From NCBI GenBank assembly GCA_038049695.1, contig CP142458.1:41323501-41387500 (forward strand): a DNA stretch of 64,000 bases, given 5' to 3'. Below the pieces are notes generated by a model, which searched no databases, was not told the origin of the DNA, and worked only from the letters and a program-made list of their open reading frames with translations. Source of the stretch: Cinnamomum chago. Its lineage: Eukaryota; Streptophyta; Magnoliopsida; Laurales; Lauraceae. Shown one piece after another: positions 11,115 to 23,260 of this stretch. Every line of letters begins with the position of its first letter. The first letter of the stretch is position 1. The position numbers and the translations under genes are program-made.

Positions 11115-12931
11115 TGAAAGTCCTGGATCCTAACCCTAGAGGGGGGTGAATAGGGTGAGTGATCGTGAGCTCCAAGTGTAGAGCCACGATGTAGTAATAA
11201 ACTGGTGAGACCAGGTCGATCCACAGGGAGCAATGTAAACTAAGATTCCTTCTCAACTTATACCTGCCCTAAATAAAATCTAATTCTAGCCTAACAAACT
11301 AGAAAATTACAACCATCATTCCTACTTTCCAAGAATTAAATTAGTTACAATCCAATGAAAAGAAAACTTCCTAAATCTAAAAATCCTAAAATAAAAAACT
11401 AAAATTGCTACCAAAGAACACACAAGTTAGAACATCAAGAATAAAAAGTACTAAAAATAAAACTAAGAAACCAAACTAGAAACAAAAGAAACCTAAATTA
11501 GAAAGTTAGTAATGCAATGTATGCCATGACATGCTGAAAAATTCTAAGTCTTAAAAACTAGTATGCAGGGCTGTTTTTATGCATGATTTATCCTAATTTA
11601 ATGCAACCTAAAACTGAGTTTAATAACTAGAATTAAAAGTGAAGTGCTGAAAATAAGGGTGGTGTGCATAAATCAAAGATGGTAAACAAAACTGAAATAT
11701 AAAAGTGGTGGGTTGCTTCTTTTAATTATTCTCAATTGAGGGTCCAAGAAAATTAGAGGTGCAAACCTAGGGTCTCATTCTTTAACTTGGGTTGTCAATT
11801 CAAGTTGAGAATGATAAATCCTCACTTTTTAATAAATAAATTTCAGACTTGAATTTGTAAACTTTTCTTGATCAACACTCTTCAACTTCACATTGTATTG
11901 CCTCCAAAAATACCATGTATCCGTAGAAAACAAGGTATATTGTGAGGATACTAAGGTGAGTTCTTAGTAATTATTCCAAGCCAATTAAAATTACTTAACC
12001 AAAAGTAAGAACTAACCCTATTGCAAAACTAATATCAAGATTCACAAGAAATCAATACAAGAATTAAAAAGAAACAATTTTATTAATACTAGTATGCAAT
12101 TGAGTACATAAGATTGAGAATTAAAAACAAAAATACATACTGGGATGATTGAGAATCCCTCTTTCTAGTTGAGAAAACAAGGGTGGTGGTGTGGCCTTTG
12201 AGAAGAACCGCCTTGATGGCTTGAGATGAAAGGGAAGAGAGGGAGAGAAGGAATGAAATTAAGCTAGAGGGAGAGGTGGATGATTTCAATCATGAGAAGA
12301 GAGGGATGCTTATGCCTTCAATTTATAGATTTTTGCTCTTTTTCTTTCATTCTTTGCTCCAAGTTTGTAGCATGCAATCTTCTTTGTATGGCAAGTCACT
12401 TCTGTTAGGGATTTTGTATATTGCAATTTGATGGATGCATTAACATTTTAGCATCATTTGAATTTTCACACACGCATTGTTTTAGAAAAACTTGAAATCT
12501 AGTTTTACACATGCATTGTTAGAAATATTGATTTATGCATGTTTTGATTTTAAACATTGGATGCAATTTGTTTTGAAAAGAAGTTTTATCAAATCAAGCT
12601 AGCCTATGTTTTATATCTTTCAAATCATTTTAGGCTTTTTATGTTTCATGTTTTTAAACCTCTTAGTTTGATTTAAAACATGATTCCAAGCTTGATTCAG
12701 TGGCCCAAAAGTTCCCACAAGAAATCACTATGAAAAATGCAATTTTAGGGAATTTTGGTCTTAGGCCCGGGTCGAACTTTAGTGTGGTCAGTCGACCGGC
12801 CTAGGGGACCCGGTCGACCGAGCCCACTGCGGGTCAACCGGGTAAAGAACCGTTGCTGCTTTTTCAAACGCTCAGTTGTATGACCGTTGAAGGCCAGGTC
12901 AACCGGGCCCTGTTGCATGTCGACCAGGGAC

Positions 12932-12960
12932 TAGCCGTTGGACAGTTTTTGGCTATAAAA
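12932..12960 (+). promoter_or_regulatory. Core promoter of LTR H
   Basis: TAGCCGTTGGA (12932-12942), on the other strand TCCAACGGCTA, is a full match to the MSA consensus YCYAACGGYYA. TATAAAA follows at 12954-12960. Both come right after the GGTCGACC palindromes. Confidence 0.6.
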
Positions 12961-13233
12961 TGAAGTTCATTCATTTGCAAAAGTTGGAGATTTTTAAGAC
13001 ATTCTTGAGGTGTTTAGAGACAAGACAAAGGGGGATGAACTAAGAGAGACCAAAGGGTCATTTGGAAAGCTAAAGCTTAGATTAATGAAGTTAAATCTCT
13101 AAGTAAGCTTTACCTTTCTTAATCATATGTTAGATGCTTTGTTTAAATCTTTGGTAAATGATTTTTAGAATGTTAACTATGATGTGTTGAATCCATTCTT
13201 CATTTAATCTTTGATCTAAGTTGGATTGGATTT

Positions 13234-15455
13234 TGTTAGGAACTTTCTAGATTGCAATTTGATGGATGCATTTCATTCAAGCATCATTTGATTTACACAC
13301 TTGCATTGGTTTTAAATAAACTTGAAATCTTGTTTTATTCATGCATTGCTTTTAAGATTTGTAAAAGTTTTGATTTATGCATGATTTGTATTTTTCATCT
13401 TGGATGCATTTGTTTTAGAAAAGAGTTTTCAAGAAATCAAGCAAGCCTTTGTTTTAAAAGTTTTGAATCTTTTTAGGCTTTTTATGTCATGTTTTAAAAA
13501 CCATTAGAATCTTTAAAACATGTTTTCCAAGCTTGATTTAGTGGCCAAAAGGTCCCCCATAGCTAAACCTTCAAATTTGCAAAAGTTGCATTTTTTGTCA
13601 AAGGGAGGCTGTCCCGGCAGTGTCGCCGGTCGACCGAGAGGCAGGTCTCGGTCGACCGAGACAACTGGAGGTAAAACCTGCAGTTTTTGAACTGAAACCT
13701 CCAACGGTCAGAAATCTGACCGTTGTGCCTTCCCGGTCGACCGAGACCTCTTTGCCGGTCGACCGAGGACTAGCCGTTGGCAACTTTTTGCTATAAATAT
13801 GAGTTCTTTCCCTTGCCAAAAGTTGGGAATTTTTAACCCCTCCTTGAGAGGATTTGAGGCATATCAAAAGGGAAAAGAACCAAGGGATGAAGGGGATGAT
13901 TAGGAAAGCTAAAGCTTGGATTAATGAAGTTAAACCACCAAGTAGGCTCTTCCTTCCTTAATCATATGTTTTCATGCTTTGTTTTATTTTTGGTAAATCA
14001 TTTCTAGCATGTTAAACTATGTTTGTGTTGTGTCCTTAACATGTTTTATGTTTTGAGTTGATTTATTGTTTTGGATACAACATCATATGATTCAATCCAA
14101 GTAGTACTTGAATTGGTAAATCAAAGTAGATCATGTTAATGAAAGAAACTTGGTAAATCATATGTAACATGATTCTTATACTTGGTTGAATCTTTGGTTG
14201 TTGTTTTCCATCATAAGAAAATCACTTTCAAAAGTATCTTATGTTTTGGATTCAACTTCTTTACAAATCATATGTTTTCATGTTTTGTTTTATCATTGGT
14301 AAATCTTAGTAACATGTTAACCTATGATGTGTTGTATCCTTAGCATGTGTTATATTTTGAATAGATCTATTGTTTTGGATACATCACCATTGATTCATCA
14401 AAGTAGTACTTTATCTTTGGTAAATCTAAGTAGATCATGTTAATGAAATATGTAACATGATTCATATACTTTGTTGAATCATTGGTTGTTGTTTTTCCAT
14501 CATAAGAAAATCTCTCTCAAATGTATCTTATGTTTTGGATCCAACATCATTACAAATCATATGTGTATTATTGTTTTAATGCTTCACAACTTGCCTTACT
14601 TTGATTGGTAAATCGTTTTCAAGTTGTCTTTATAATTACATATGATTTGTCCCCTAATTTCAATCAAATCTATTTTTATGTTTTGAGCTACATTGATGAT
14701 TTGATTGACATCCCTATGCATCACATGTTTAGAGCTAATCCATTTCATACAACTTGTGTAACTTTGATATCATTAACAAGTTGTTACTTTTAACATGTGA
14801 TTGCATTATATCCTCAATCATAAATGTTTTATAAACTAAAACTTTCAAAAGCCTTAGGCTTACATTAATGAGCTTTCATTTTCTAAATGATTGAGGACCA
14901 CACACACACACTTCATATGTTTTCATCTTTGCATTCATAGTGTGAGTGTGTATTAGAATTACACTTCCATATCCGCCTAATTAAGAGGCAATGTAATGAG
15001 CTAAATAGAATCTCCATCAAGTGTATGTTAGACACTAATTTAGTGAGATAACCAACCTTGTGGTTGAAGAGGTTATTGCTTAGCCTTTAAAAGCATAGTG
15101 TGTAGGTTGATGTTAAGCCTTGAAAAACATCAATGTAAAGGTTATTGCTTAGCCTTGGAAAGCATATTGTAAAGGTTATTGCTTAGCCTATTGAAAAGCA
15201 TAAATAGTGGAAATCCGGTGGGGTGTTAGTTCACAAGCCGGTAGTGGATGTAGGCATTGAGGCCGAACCACTATAAATACTTGTGTGATGGTGCTTGCTT
15301 TGTGGTGATTGTTTTCTTTAAGCTTCCGCATTTTGTTTGATAATCATCACTTGTGACTAGTTTGTTTTAAAGAAGTTAAAATTGTTAAAATTGGTCATAA
15401 AAGAAGCTCACCCTATTCACCCCCCCTCTAGGGTTCGGATCCCCATGGACTTACA
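13234..15455 (+). mobile_element. Solo LTR I (copia, G family)
   Basis: A 2222-bp LTR from TGTTAGGAAC to CATGGACTTACA inserted into H. The flanks are GATTT (13229-13233) and GATTC (15456-15460), a TSD with one C/T difference. It is longer than H and K because the segment about 14030-14600 holds a partial internal duplication: the phrases around TTGGATACAACATCAT and GTAACATGATTC occur twice. It includes palindromes, promoter, TTATTGCTTAGCC repeats (15067-15205) and the hairpin (15243-15272). Confidence 0.88.
13700..13798 (+). promoter_or_regulatory. MSA-like inverted pair and TATA box of LTR I
   Basis: TCCAACGGTCA (13700-13710) fits YCYAACGGYYA fully. It is followed by the inverted TGACCGTTGTG (13717-13727), which fits 10 of 11. 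A third related site, TAGCCGTTGGC, is at 13771-13781, and TATAAAT is at 13792-13798. Two GGTCGACC palindromes lie between the pair and the TATA box. Confidence 0.6.
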
Positions 15456-17298
15456 GATTCTTCACCCTTGATTTCAAATCAAGTTGTTTTAAAATCTTCT
15501 TTAATCATGCTTAGCCAAAATCTTTGATTCCTTTTAGCATGATTCATTTACTTGGTTGAAACTTTATTTGTTGTTTTCATTCATTTAAACTTTAGTTAAA
15601 TTTGTTTAGTTTTGAAAACAACATTGCACATGCATCACATGTTTAGAGATAATTAATTTCATACAACTTGTGTCACGCCCCCGAACCGAAACCTCGGGGG
15701 CGGGAGATGGGATTAAGAATAAATGTTATTTTACTTCTCCCAAGATCCGCGTGTGTGAAGACAACACATTCTGAATATTTTGCGGAAGCATTTGTGGCGT
15801 TGCGACCCGAAGTCCGTGGCCATCGGATTCCGTGTTGCACTCAACCTTTAGCCCATAGCTATTATATCAAGAATCATATCAGACTGGAGTAACCATCACA
15901 ATTATTTACAGAGCTGACAGTAACAGGATATTACATTCCCAAATATATTCAAGTTACAATTATCAATGTACATTAATTAAGAATCCCAAGAAAAAGGCTA
16001 ACAAAAGCCATACAACAAGAAGCTATTAACGACTACCCAAATGTGACGTAACTCCGATGTCAAGCTCAATGCCTACATGACATAGCCGACAAAACAACCT
16101 GCAAGGCATGGCTCCAAAGCCAACAAAACACTCAACTCGGGGCGAAGAAATCTGAACCTGAGTACCAAAAGTAGTGGGTCAGACACGACGGTCTGGCAGG
16201 TGGATGAAAAGATAACAAATATACTAAAGAATAGAACATATACTAAATCATGCTAATCGATCAAGTACTGCATATAATTAAACGGGTGCAAAGTCGGGAA
16301 TCTCGGGGAAAACTTGTATTCATTTCAAGCACGGGTAAAGCATGAACATCTAATAAAACAAGTGTTCATTTACATCATCTATAATCATAGATATTTGACA
16401 ATCGGGTATTCGTCTAAAACATGTATAAATATAGTGGTTTGACGAAACAAACGTTCATTTGAAACTTAAGTAAAACACAAGTATACAACAAATCAGGTAT
16501 CCATAACAGTCTAGCAAAACCAATGTCCATTTGAAACCTATGTAGAAATACGGATGTTTAATAAATCGGTTATCATGTAAAATAGGTATAAACATAGGAA
16601 TCTGGCAAAACAAGTGTCATTTGAAACCTATTTCAAAGCATGGGTATTTAACAATTCGGGTATTCATTTAAAAACAGGTATAAACGTAGGGATCTTGCAA
16701 ACAAATGTCATCTGAAACATATTTCAAAGCATGGATATTTAGAAATCGGGTAATCATTTAAAGCATGTATAAACATGGGAATCTCACAAGTCAAATGTCA
16801 TTTAAAACAAAGCACGGATATTTAACAATTCGGGTATTCCTTTAAAACATGTGAAATCATATAAATCTAGCAAAATCATTTATCGTTTGAAACATATGTA
16901 AAAGCACGGGTATTCGCCCAACTGGCGTTCCTGTAAAATATGTACGTGTGCAAAGGACATAAAACAATATAATAGTGACTGGATTTACAATAGAGAGCAT
17001 TAACACTTATCTAAATAACAACTTTCATAAAAGCAATGAATCATTTAACTGAAAACAAGTAAGCAATATAAACCATGTCGGGTGTCCAAGGAATCGGGAA
17101 CTGGCAAGATGGCAACCACACGAAGCTAAGTCCTCTATCACTAAAGCGATAGAGCAATAACTAGGCCCTGATCTCAGTCACTCGAGGTGAGGAGAAGCAG
17201 GGGATCTCATATCAATACATATACATATACTAGGCCCTGGTCTCAGTCACTCGAGGTGAGGAGAAACAGGGGATCTCATGAATGCATATACATATACT

Positions 17299-17422
17299 AT
17301 ACGGGACCACGGTAGCGAGCCGGGCATCGGGGACCACAGTAGCAATCTGCGGTATCGGGACAAGGCCACGGTAATAACCGGGTATCGGGACGGGACCACG
17401 GTAGTAACCGGGTATCGGGATC
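17299..17422. repeat. 30-bp minisatellite in LTR J
   Basis: Three to four degenerate units around ACCACGGTAGTAACCGGGTA and ATCGGGACGGG. It is expanded relative to W. Because the unit is a multiple of three, an open frame with repeated IPGYYRG words persists across it on the minus strand, which is probably a by-product. Confidence 0.8.
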
Positions 17423-17813
17423 CAAGCTGCAGCTGGCGGGACAAGATGGGGATCTCCAAGTCGGTTGATCAGACCAACATGGTTATCCAAGCTTAGTGGT
17501 GCCGACTCATAGGTTAAAACCAATCGAGACATATGCAAGCAAGTCAAGTACAATAAATAACGGGCAAGACGGGGGGTGCTCAAGGGCACACTATCATATC
17601 ATGTCGGGCAATATATCTCGGGGCAAATAACTGTTACTAGAGTAACTCCAATGCTTTCGGGGAAACAAGTAAATCAAGTACAATAAATAAACGGGTAAAA
17701 CGGGGTGCTCAAGGGCGCACTTTCATTTCATATCATTTGATGCAAATCTCGGGAAATGAGGAAATATAATGCACTATACCATTTCGGGAAAAATATTGAT
17801 TGCAAGATCTACT

Positions 17814-19596
17814 TGTTAGGTCTTTTGTTTTTGCAATTTGATGGATGCATTTGCACTTTAGCACCATTTGAATGCACACACTAGCATTGTGTTAGAAAAC
17901 CTTGAAATCTAGTTTTATACATGCATAGCTTTTAAGATTTGGAAAAGCTTTTGTTTTATGCATGTTTTGGTTTTAAACTTGGATGCATTGGTTTTGAATC
18001 CCAAACTCTTTTTGAAAACCTAATTCCATGTGCACTTCTTTTGGAAAATCATGTTAGGTATTTAGGTTTCAGGTTTGCATACTTTCAGCACCTTTGGAAT
18101 CAGTTTTGTATGCAATATCTTTTGAAAAGAGTTTTTACTAATCAAGCTTGCCTAAGGTCTTAAACCTTTGAATCTTCTTAGGCTTTAGGTATCTGATGTT
18201 TTAATCTTCTTAGAATACCTTAAATCATGTATTTAAGCTTGATTTAGTGGCCAAAAAGATCCCCCAAAGAAAAACTTTGAAAATGGAAAAAGTGGATTTT
18301 TGGCCCAGGGACTCGCCCGGCAGTGTCGCCGGTCGACCGAGCCCTGTGTCTCGGTCGACCGAGGACACTGCAGGGCCCTGGGAAGTTTCTGTGCAGAAAT
18401 TTCCCAACGGTCAGAAATATGACCGTTGTGTTGTCCCGGTCGACCGAGACCTCTAGGTCGACCGAGACAACTAGCCCGTGGACTGTTTTTTGCCTATAAA
18501 GTCCATTCATTTCCAACCTTTTTCAAGGCTTGAACCATGAACTTTTGAGAGCATTTTGGAGCCAAAGAAAGGGGAAGAAGTTGGAAAGGCTAGAGGGCTA
18601 TTTGGAAATCAAACTCATGACTTTTTAACAGGTACATCTTCTAAGTTATTTTGATTTCCATTCAAATGAAATTCATGCATGTTCAAATCCTTGGTATTTT
18701 CATTTATGCATGATTTCAAGCCTATAAAGAGTTGTTTTGCAAACTCAATATCTTCCTTGGTAAATTAGATTAGTTTGCAAACTCTCTTAACTAAATCACA
18801 TGCTTTCTTAGACTTTTACACTCATACAACTTGTTTAGTTCATTTATTAAAGTTGTTTGAATTTCACATGTGATTAGTTTTCTCTTCAATCATCATTTTA
18901 TAAGCTTTGATTTTAAAATGCATCATGCATTCATTTAAGAGCTTCTTTGTTAAGATTGATTGAAGGAACACACTCATACACTTGTGCACACACTTTAGCT
19001 TGTTTTAAGTGTATGTTTGTAATTTGTATTAAACTTTCATATTAGCCTATTCAAGAGGCAATTTCATATGAGCTTAAATTGTAATCTCTTAGAGTGATCT
19101 TTTGTGAAGACACTTTCTTTGAGAAATCTTTATTTGTAAAGGTTATTGCTAAGCCTAAGAAAAGCAACTTGTAAGGTTATTGCTTAGCCTAATAAAAGCA
19201 TATTGTAGGGTTATTGCTAAGCCTAAGAAAAGCATCTTGATAGGTTATTGCTTAGCCTTGAAAAGCATCTTGTAAAGGTTGTTGTTGAGCCTTAGAAAAA
19301 CAACTTTGTAAGGGTTATTGCTTAGCCTAGTAAAAAAGCATAATTAGTGGAATCCGGTGGGGTGTTGGAGACACAAGCCGGTAGTGGATGTAGGCACGTT
19401 GGCCGAACCACTATAAATATTGTGTTGTGGTGATTGTTTGTGTGGTGATTGTTTATTAGCTTCCGCATATTGATTGTTTAATCATCTCATTTGACTAGTT
19501 TATATTAAGAAGTTAAAATTGGTGTAAATTGGTCATAATTGTAGCTCACCCTATTCACCCCCCCCCCTCTAGGGTTAGGATCCTCGTGGACTTTCA
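17814..19596 (+). mobile_element. Solo LTR K (copia, G family)
   Basis: A 1783-bp LTR from TGTTAGGTCTTTTG to GTGGACTTTCA, flanked by the perfect TSD CTACT (17809-17813 and 19597-19601), inserted in J. It has GGTCGACC palindromes (about 18312-18470), promoter (18403-18500), TTATTGCTTAGCC repeats (19137-19340), the hairpin (19383-19412) and a C run before the 3' end. Its length matches H. Confidence 0.92.
18403..18500 (+). promoter_or_regulatory. MSA-like inverted pair and TATA box of LTR K
   Basis: CCCAACGGTCA (18403-18413) fits YCYAACGGYYA fully. An inverted TGACCGTTGTG starts at 18420 and TATAAA is at 18495-18500. The third site seen in H and I is changed here to TAGCCCGTGGA and no longer fits. 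Confidence 0.55.
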
Positions 19597-20075
19597 CTAC
19601 TTAAGTGAATAGGGGTCCCGTATGTCGATTAGGATAATTACTTGGTACTCCTTGAGTTTGAAGACATTCCGGGCTCCTTATGCACTTTTACTATTTTCAC
19701 AACTTAAAATGAGCTTACGGGTAGTACTAGATTCCATACTAGGAAAAATCAAGGTTATAGACGGTCCATCCTAGGCATGACGTTAATTCGGAAACATCGA
19801 CCAACCTATTCAGTCATCGAAAGGAATGGAATTCGCGATAACCAAGGCAAAAGACTTATATTTGGATATAAAGGAGTTATCGCGTCATTCCATCCCGTTC
19901 AAGATTGAAACGGATTGAACTTCGATGCCACTAAACTAACCGTGAGAAGCGTCGGCACAAGACATCTCACCCATAGTCCAATTAGTCCAAAAAGGGTAGC
20001 CAAGGTCCCACCTAGCACTAAGGAAAAAAATAAAATTCTCAAAATCCACCGGACCCAAAATTTTCTGAACAGGGA

Positions 20076-20180
20076 CCGATCGATCGGTCGAAATTTCTAC
20101 ACAGGGCCCGATCGATCGGTCCAAAAACCCTTACAGTTACTGACAGACCGATCGATCGGTCTGCACGTCCGATCGATCGG
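20076..20180. repeat. CCGATCGATCGG palindrome array in J
   Basis: Four perfect 12-bp palindromes at 20076-20087, 20108-20119, 20148-20159 and 20169-20180. W retains two. The array corresponds to the GGTCGACC, CGCTCGAGCG and GGCGGTTAGCCGCC arrays of the other LTRs. Confidence 0.9.
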
Positions 20181-23100
20181 TCCTGGGCGCAGTGCAGGTC
20201 CGGGACTTGGATTTTCTTCATTTTTCTTTCCTTTCCTTCCAACATATAATCAATCACATAAAACTATAAACAAGGGGACTTAATCACATGTTTCCAAGAC
20301 ATTAAAATGAGCTAAAGAGCTCCTCATTCCAAGTTCCTCCATTTCCATCCTTTCCATCCATTCCATCCACAATAAAACTCAAAGTGGAGAAAACTCATTC
20401 ATGTGAAACCATTTGAAATTCTTGACAATAGGATGCATGCACTTTCAAGAGCTTAACAAGAAAGAATAACTCATCAATAAGCACATCTCATAATCAATAT
20501 TTATCATATCAAAAACAACTATTAAAATTACCAAAACCATCAATGAAATCAAGATTTTTATCACAAAACATGTTAATAAGCAAAACAATCCATTCATCCA
20601 CTTGCCTTTGACTCTAATCAAGCAAATCAAGCTCCTAATCACCTCTCAAGCTCAAGATCCACAATCTCTACAAAAACCCCCAAAACAACCCAAAAATGGG
20701 TTAAACAATGAAATGACAATGAAACTTTCCAATAATCAAGGTGGAGCTTCTCTAAGGCTAGAAGATTACAAATCTAGAAGATGGGAAGAATCACTTACTT
20801 GGATGACCTTCAAATGAGAAGAACAAGCTCAAGGAGGGTTTCAATGTTGGTGGATTTCTCTTCTAATGGCATCTATGTAAAGCTTGCAAGGTGGAGAAGA
20901 GAATGGTGATCTCCATTTCTTGAGTGATGATCTCTTGGAGTGGCTTGGAGATGAAGAAGCAAGAAGAAGAAGAAGTTGCACAAAAGGGAAAACCCTAGGT
21001 TCAGCTGGAACAAGAAAATGGAGAAGGAAGGAGATGGGTTCCCCTTATAAGCAAGTGGGGTTTGGGTCCCACAACTTAAGGGACTAGGGTGGCTGAAATC
21101 ATCTAATTCGGGACCTCGGATGGATTCGACGAAGAAGGAAGAAATGATCGTCGAAATATCTAGTTTCCAAAAAGTATATGTTTCACGGATTTCGAGAATA
21201 TCAAGTTTTGGGTACAGATTTGGTGTGCAATGACTGTTTTGCCCTCAAGGCCAAGAAATCGGTTTTCGGGTTCTCAAATGGATACGAGATCAACATGAAA
21301 GTTGTAGGATTCCTCAAGATGAATGCAACGGGCCAAAAACACGATACGAAACCAATCGGGAAAATCTCTCAAGAAAATGCAAAGCCGAAAAGGGAACCCC
21401 CAAAGGGCCCCACAAGCTACCAAAGCACTCAAAAGCCCAAAACTAGAAGAAAACCCATTCTAGCTCACAAACTCAACCCAACAACTACTAATCCCACTAA
21501 AAGAACTAATCCACAAATAAAACAACACTAATCCAAGAGATTAGGGGTCGGGTTCTCACAACTTGTGAGCCTTAGATTTTCATATCATTAACAAGTTTGT
21601 ATCCATACATGTGATTTGCATTTAACTTCAATCGAATCTTTTTTATGTGCCTTAAACTTTTAAATGCTTTGAGCATATATTAATTGAGCTTTGTTTTTAA
21701 CTTGATTGAAGTTATCACATGCACACATCATGAGCATACACATTTGCATTCATTTAGTGTTTGTGCGAGTTAGTTTTTTACTTTCATATCCGCCTATTTT
21801 AGAGGCAAATATATTGAGCTTAAATTGTATCTCTTTGAGTGTTTGTGTAGACACTTCTTTAAGAGAAATCTTTTTATTGTAAAGGTTATTGCTTAGCCTA
21901 AGAAAAACACATTGTAGAGGTTATTCCTTAGCCTTGGAAAAGCATTTTGTAAAGGTTATTGCTTAGCCTAGAAAAGCACATTGATAGGTTGTTGTTTAGC
22001 CTAGAAAAACGACATTGTAAAGGTTATTGCTTAGCCTATTAAAAAGCATAGATAGTGGAAATCCGGTGGGGTGTTGGATCACAAGCCGGTAGTGGATCTA
22101 GGCATTGAGGCCGAACCACTATAAATCTTTGTGTGATGGTGAATGCTTTGTGGTGATTGTTTTTATTAAGCTTCCGCATTTTGTTTGTTTATCATCACTT
22201 GTGACTAGTTTATTTTTAAGGAGTTAAAATTTGCCTTAATTGGTCACATATTGTAGCCCACCCTATTCACCCCCCCCCCCTATCTAGGGTTAGGATCCAG
22301 GACTTTCAACTTCCTTAGGCAACAACTCTTCAAAGAAATGGCAAGGTGAGTGAGAGATTTTTAGTGCTTTCCATGTGCAAAATTGCAATCCCGAGTAGAA
22401 TTTATAGTACCAACTTTCAGAGGCCATATCTTCCTCGTTTTAGCTCCGATTGACACAATCTTGGGTTCTAAAGTATCTACTCGAAAAGAGTTTTCCAATG
22501 GTGTATGAAATGCACCAATCCGACGGCTGGATTGAGAGTTATGACCAATTTAATATTGATGCCTCTGAAAAATTCAAAAATAATTGTGCACATATGGAAT
22601 GTTAGTTGTGCAATGGGGTGTGTGGGACCCATGTGGACGTCCAAAGGGATCTTAGGATCTTTCTTTCCTGGTTTCTTGACTCCCCTTCTATCTTTGGTGT
22701 GCTTCCAAACTTCTTTGATTGACTAGTCAACTCTTTTAGCACACTTTCCTTTCTTGAATTTCTTTCTTGATTTTTGAGTTTTCAAACTTAGTAAGAATTA
22801 GAACTTACCAAATTTGAAATTTCCTTTCTTGATCTTGAAATAAAAAATCTAGCTTTTTATTGTTGACTTTTCAAACTCTCCAAAAATACCAAGATATGTG
22901 GGTCCACCTTGAAAGATGCCCTACCCTTGATTTCTCTCAAATTCCACCAATGTGGGTCCCATTCTTGATTTCTCCTACAAAAAATAAATGGATTCAAGAA
23001 TAATTCTATGTAAGGAATTTAAATGGACGATGCATGGGACCCTACTTGATGCACAAAAAATAATCGATTTTCCAAAAATGGAAGGTTTCATGAATTTATG

Positions 23101-23260
23101 CAAAAAGTGTAATTTTTAAGCAAGTTATGCATGAGTGCTCTACAATGGACCCTAAATGCATAAAAACATGATTTGTCACTAAATAAAGCTCTTTAATATC
23201 AATAAGCCCTTAAAATAGTCCAAAATGTGTATGAAAATGTGCACTTTTTAGGACTCATCA

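Larger units (their letters stand above)
5041..11159 (-). mobile_element. Copia derivative G, gag-only (TR-GAG-like)
   Basis: Minus-strand element with 3' LTR 5041-6854, polypurine tract 6855-6867, a long noncoding stretch, a broken gag frame (9471-10910), a primer-binding site near 11102-11114 and the first 45 bases of its 5' LTR (11115-11159). No protease, integrase or reverse transcriptase motif is found, so it would depend on enzymes supplied by another copia element. Gag-only LTR elements are known in plants as TR-GAG. The 5' LTR is interrupted by P at 11160, resumes at 23261-23799 and is interrupted again by D. Confidence 0.8.
15671..21560 (-). mobile_element. Solo gypsy LTR J with nested K
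   Basis: J is 15671-17813 plus 19602-21560, about 4.1 kb. It starts TGTCACGCCCCC and ends GGGTTCTCACA on the plus strand, i.e. element sense is minus. A perfect TSD ACTTG flanks it (15666-15670 and 21561-21565). It is the same family as W and a distant relative of A, B, D, E and F: it shares the motif CAGACCGTCGTGTCTGACCC (near 16193, minus strand), the 30-bp minisatellite and the CGACGA...TCGTCG inverted repeat near 21128-21154. It lacks an internal region. Confidence 0.88.
12403..22308 (+). mobile_element. Solo LTR H (copia, G family)
   Basis: H consists of 12403-13233, 15461-15670 and 21566-22308, about 1.78 kb. It begins TGTTAGGGATTTTG and ends GATCCAGGACTTTCA, and is flanked by the perfect TSD ACTTC (12398-12402 and 22309-22313). 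It carries GGTCGACC palindromes (about 12766-12930), a core promoter (12932-12960), the TTATTGCTTAGCC repeats (21879-22047), the hairpin (22091-22120) and a C tract near the end. There is no internal region, so it is the product of LTR-LTR recombination. Confidence 0.9.
11160..23260 (-). mobile_element. Solo LTR P with nested H, I, J, K
   Basis: P is 11160-12402 plus 22314-23260 (about 2.2 kb without the nested DNA). It starts TGATCGTGAG and ends GGACTCATCA, and is flanked by a perfect GTGAG duplication (11155-11159 and 23261-23265) inside the 5' LTR of G. In minus sense it begins TGATGAGTCC, a start I associate with plant gypsy LTRs of the Athila/Tat kind, but without a coding region this is a guess. 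The left part holds AAACTGGTGAGACCAGGTCG-type sequence; the right part holds drought of coding and the word pattern CCAATCCGACGGCTGG. No gene is seen. Confidence 0.8.

Noticed and set aside
17230..17589. 119-residue frame with IPGYYRG repeats, seen in several gypsy LTRs
   Set aside because: The repeated peptide follows from a 30-bp minisatellite. The frame is broken in F, so I keep it only as a note under the minisatellite.
20076..20180. Regularly spaced short palindromes resembling a CRISPR or bacterial REP array
   Set aside because: Spacing is irregular (21-40 bp), the units are 12-bp palindromes inside a plant LTR, and the same array type is found at the matching place in other LTR copies.
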